NCBI GenBank assembly: GCA_000437255.1
Contig: FR899090.1
Coordinates: 17,371 to 22,885, forward strand
Source: Ruminococcus sp. CAG:403
GTDB taxonomy: Bacteria > Bacillota > Clostridia > Oscillospirales > Ruminococcaceae
DNA length: 5,515 nt
Direction of reading: 5' to 3'
In this document: positions 5,498 to 5,515 of the stretch, one piece after another
How the letters are laid out: every line of letters starts with the position of its first letter
Position numbering within the stretch: the stretch's first letter is position 1
Program-made: the position numbers and the translations under genes
The notes under the pieces: model-generated
What the model saw: the letters and a program-made list of their open reading frames with translations, nothing else
Databases searched by the model: none
What the model was told of the DNA's origin: nothing

Positions 5498-5515
5498 CTG
5501 CTTCCCGTTGCATGC

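Overview
The window looks like ordinary chromosome from a spore-forming, low-to-moderate-GC Firmicute. I infer Clostridia, probably an Oscillospiraceae/Ruminococcaceae-type gut anaerobe. The grounds are a germination protease gene (gpr), strong AGGAGG-type ribosome binding sites, the rpsT/gpr divergent pair also known from Bacillus, and a clostridial-looking FeoB-like protein. The species cannot be fixed from the sequence alone.

Layout, left to right. (1) Positions 1-1745, plus strand, hold the end of an NAD biosynthesis operon: the 3' part of nadB (L-aspartate oxidase, cut by the window edge), then complete nadC (quinolinate phosphoribosyltransferase). nadA would be expected upstream, outside the window. 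(2) Positions 1767-1856 hold two back-to-back intrinsic terminators between convergent nadC and rpsT. (3) Positions 1882-2142, minus strand, encode rpsT (ribosomal protein S20). Its very good sigma-A type promoter lies at 2316-2344, giving a leader of about 165 nt. (4) Positions 2143-2420 are the divergent control region between rpsT and gpr, with a hairpin in the rpsT leader and an inverted repeat upstream of gpr. (5) Positions 2421-3281, plus strand, encode gpr, the spore-specific aspartate protease that degrades small acid-soluble proteins at germination. (6) Positions 3348-5435, plus strand, encode a 695-residue FeoB-like GTPase/membrane transporter, 66 nt behind gpr with no visible promoter or terminator between them. 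It ends at a strong intrinsic terminator (5444-5497). The last bases (5498-5515) show nothing recognisable.

How the genes work together: nadB and nadC catalyse the first and last steps of de novo synthesis of nicotinate mononucleotide from aspartate. rpsT is a housekeeping gene with its own transcript. gpr and the FeoB-like gene appear to form a two-gene transcription unit, which would tie a metal-transporter-like protein to a sporulation gene. In Bacillus subtilis the gene after gpr is spoIIP. No feoA-like gene is present, and several membrane-domain motifs differ from those of standard FeoB.

I see no mobile element, CRISPR array, tRNA or rRNA. The most interesting item is the gpr-linked divergent FeoB homologue. 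The rest is largely conventional.
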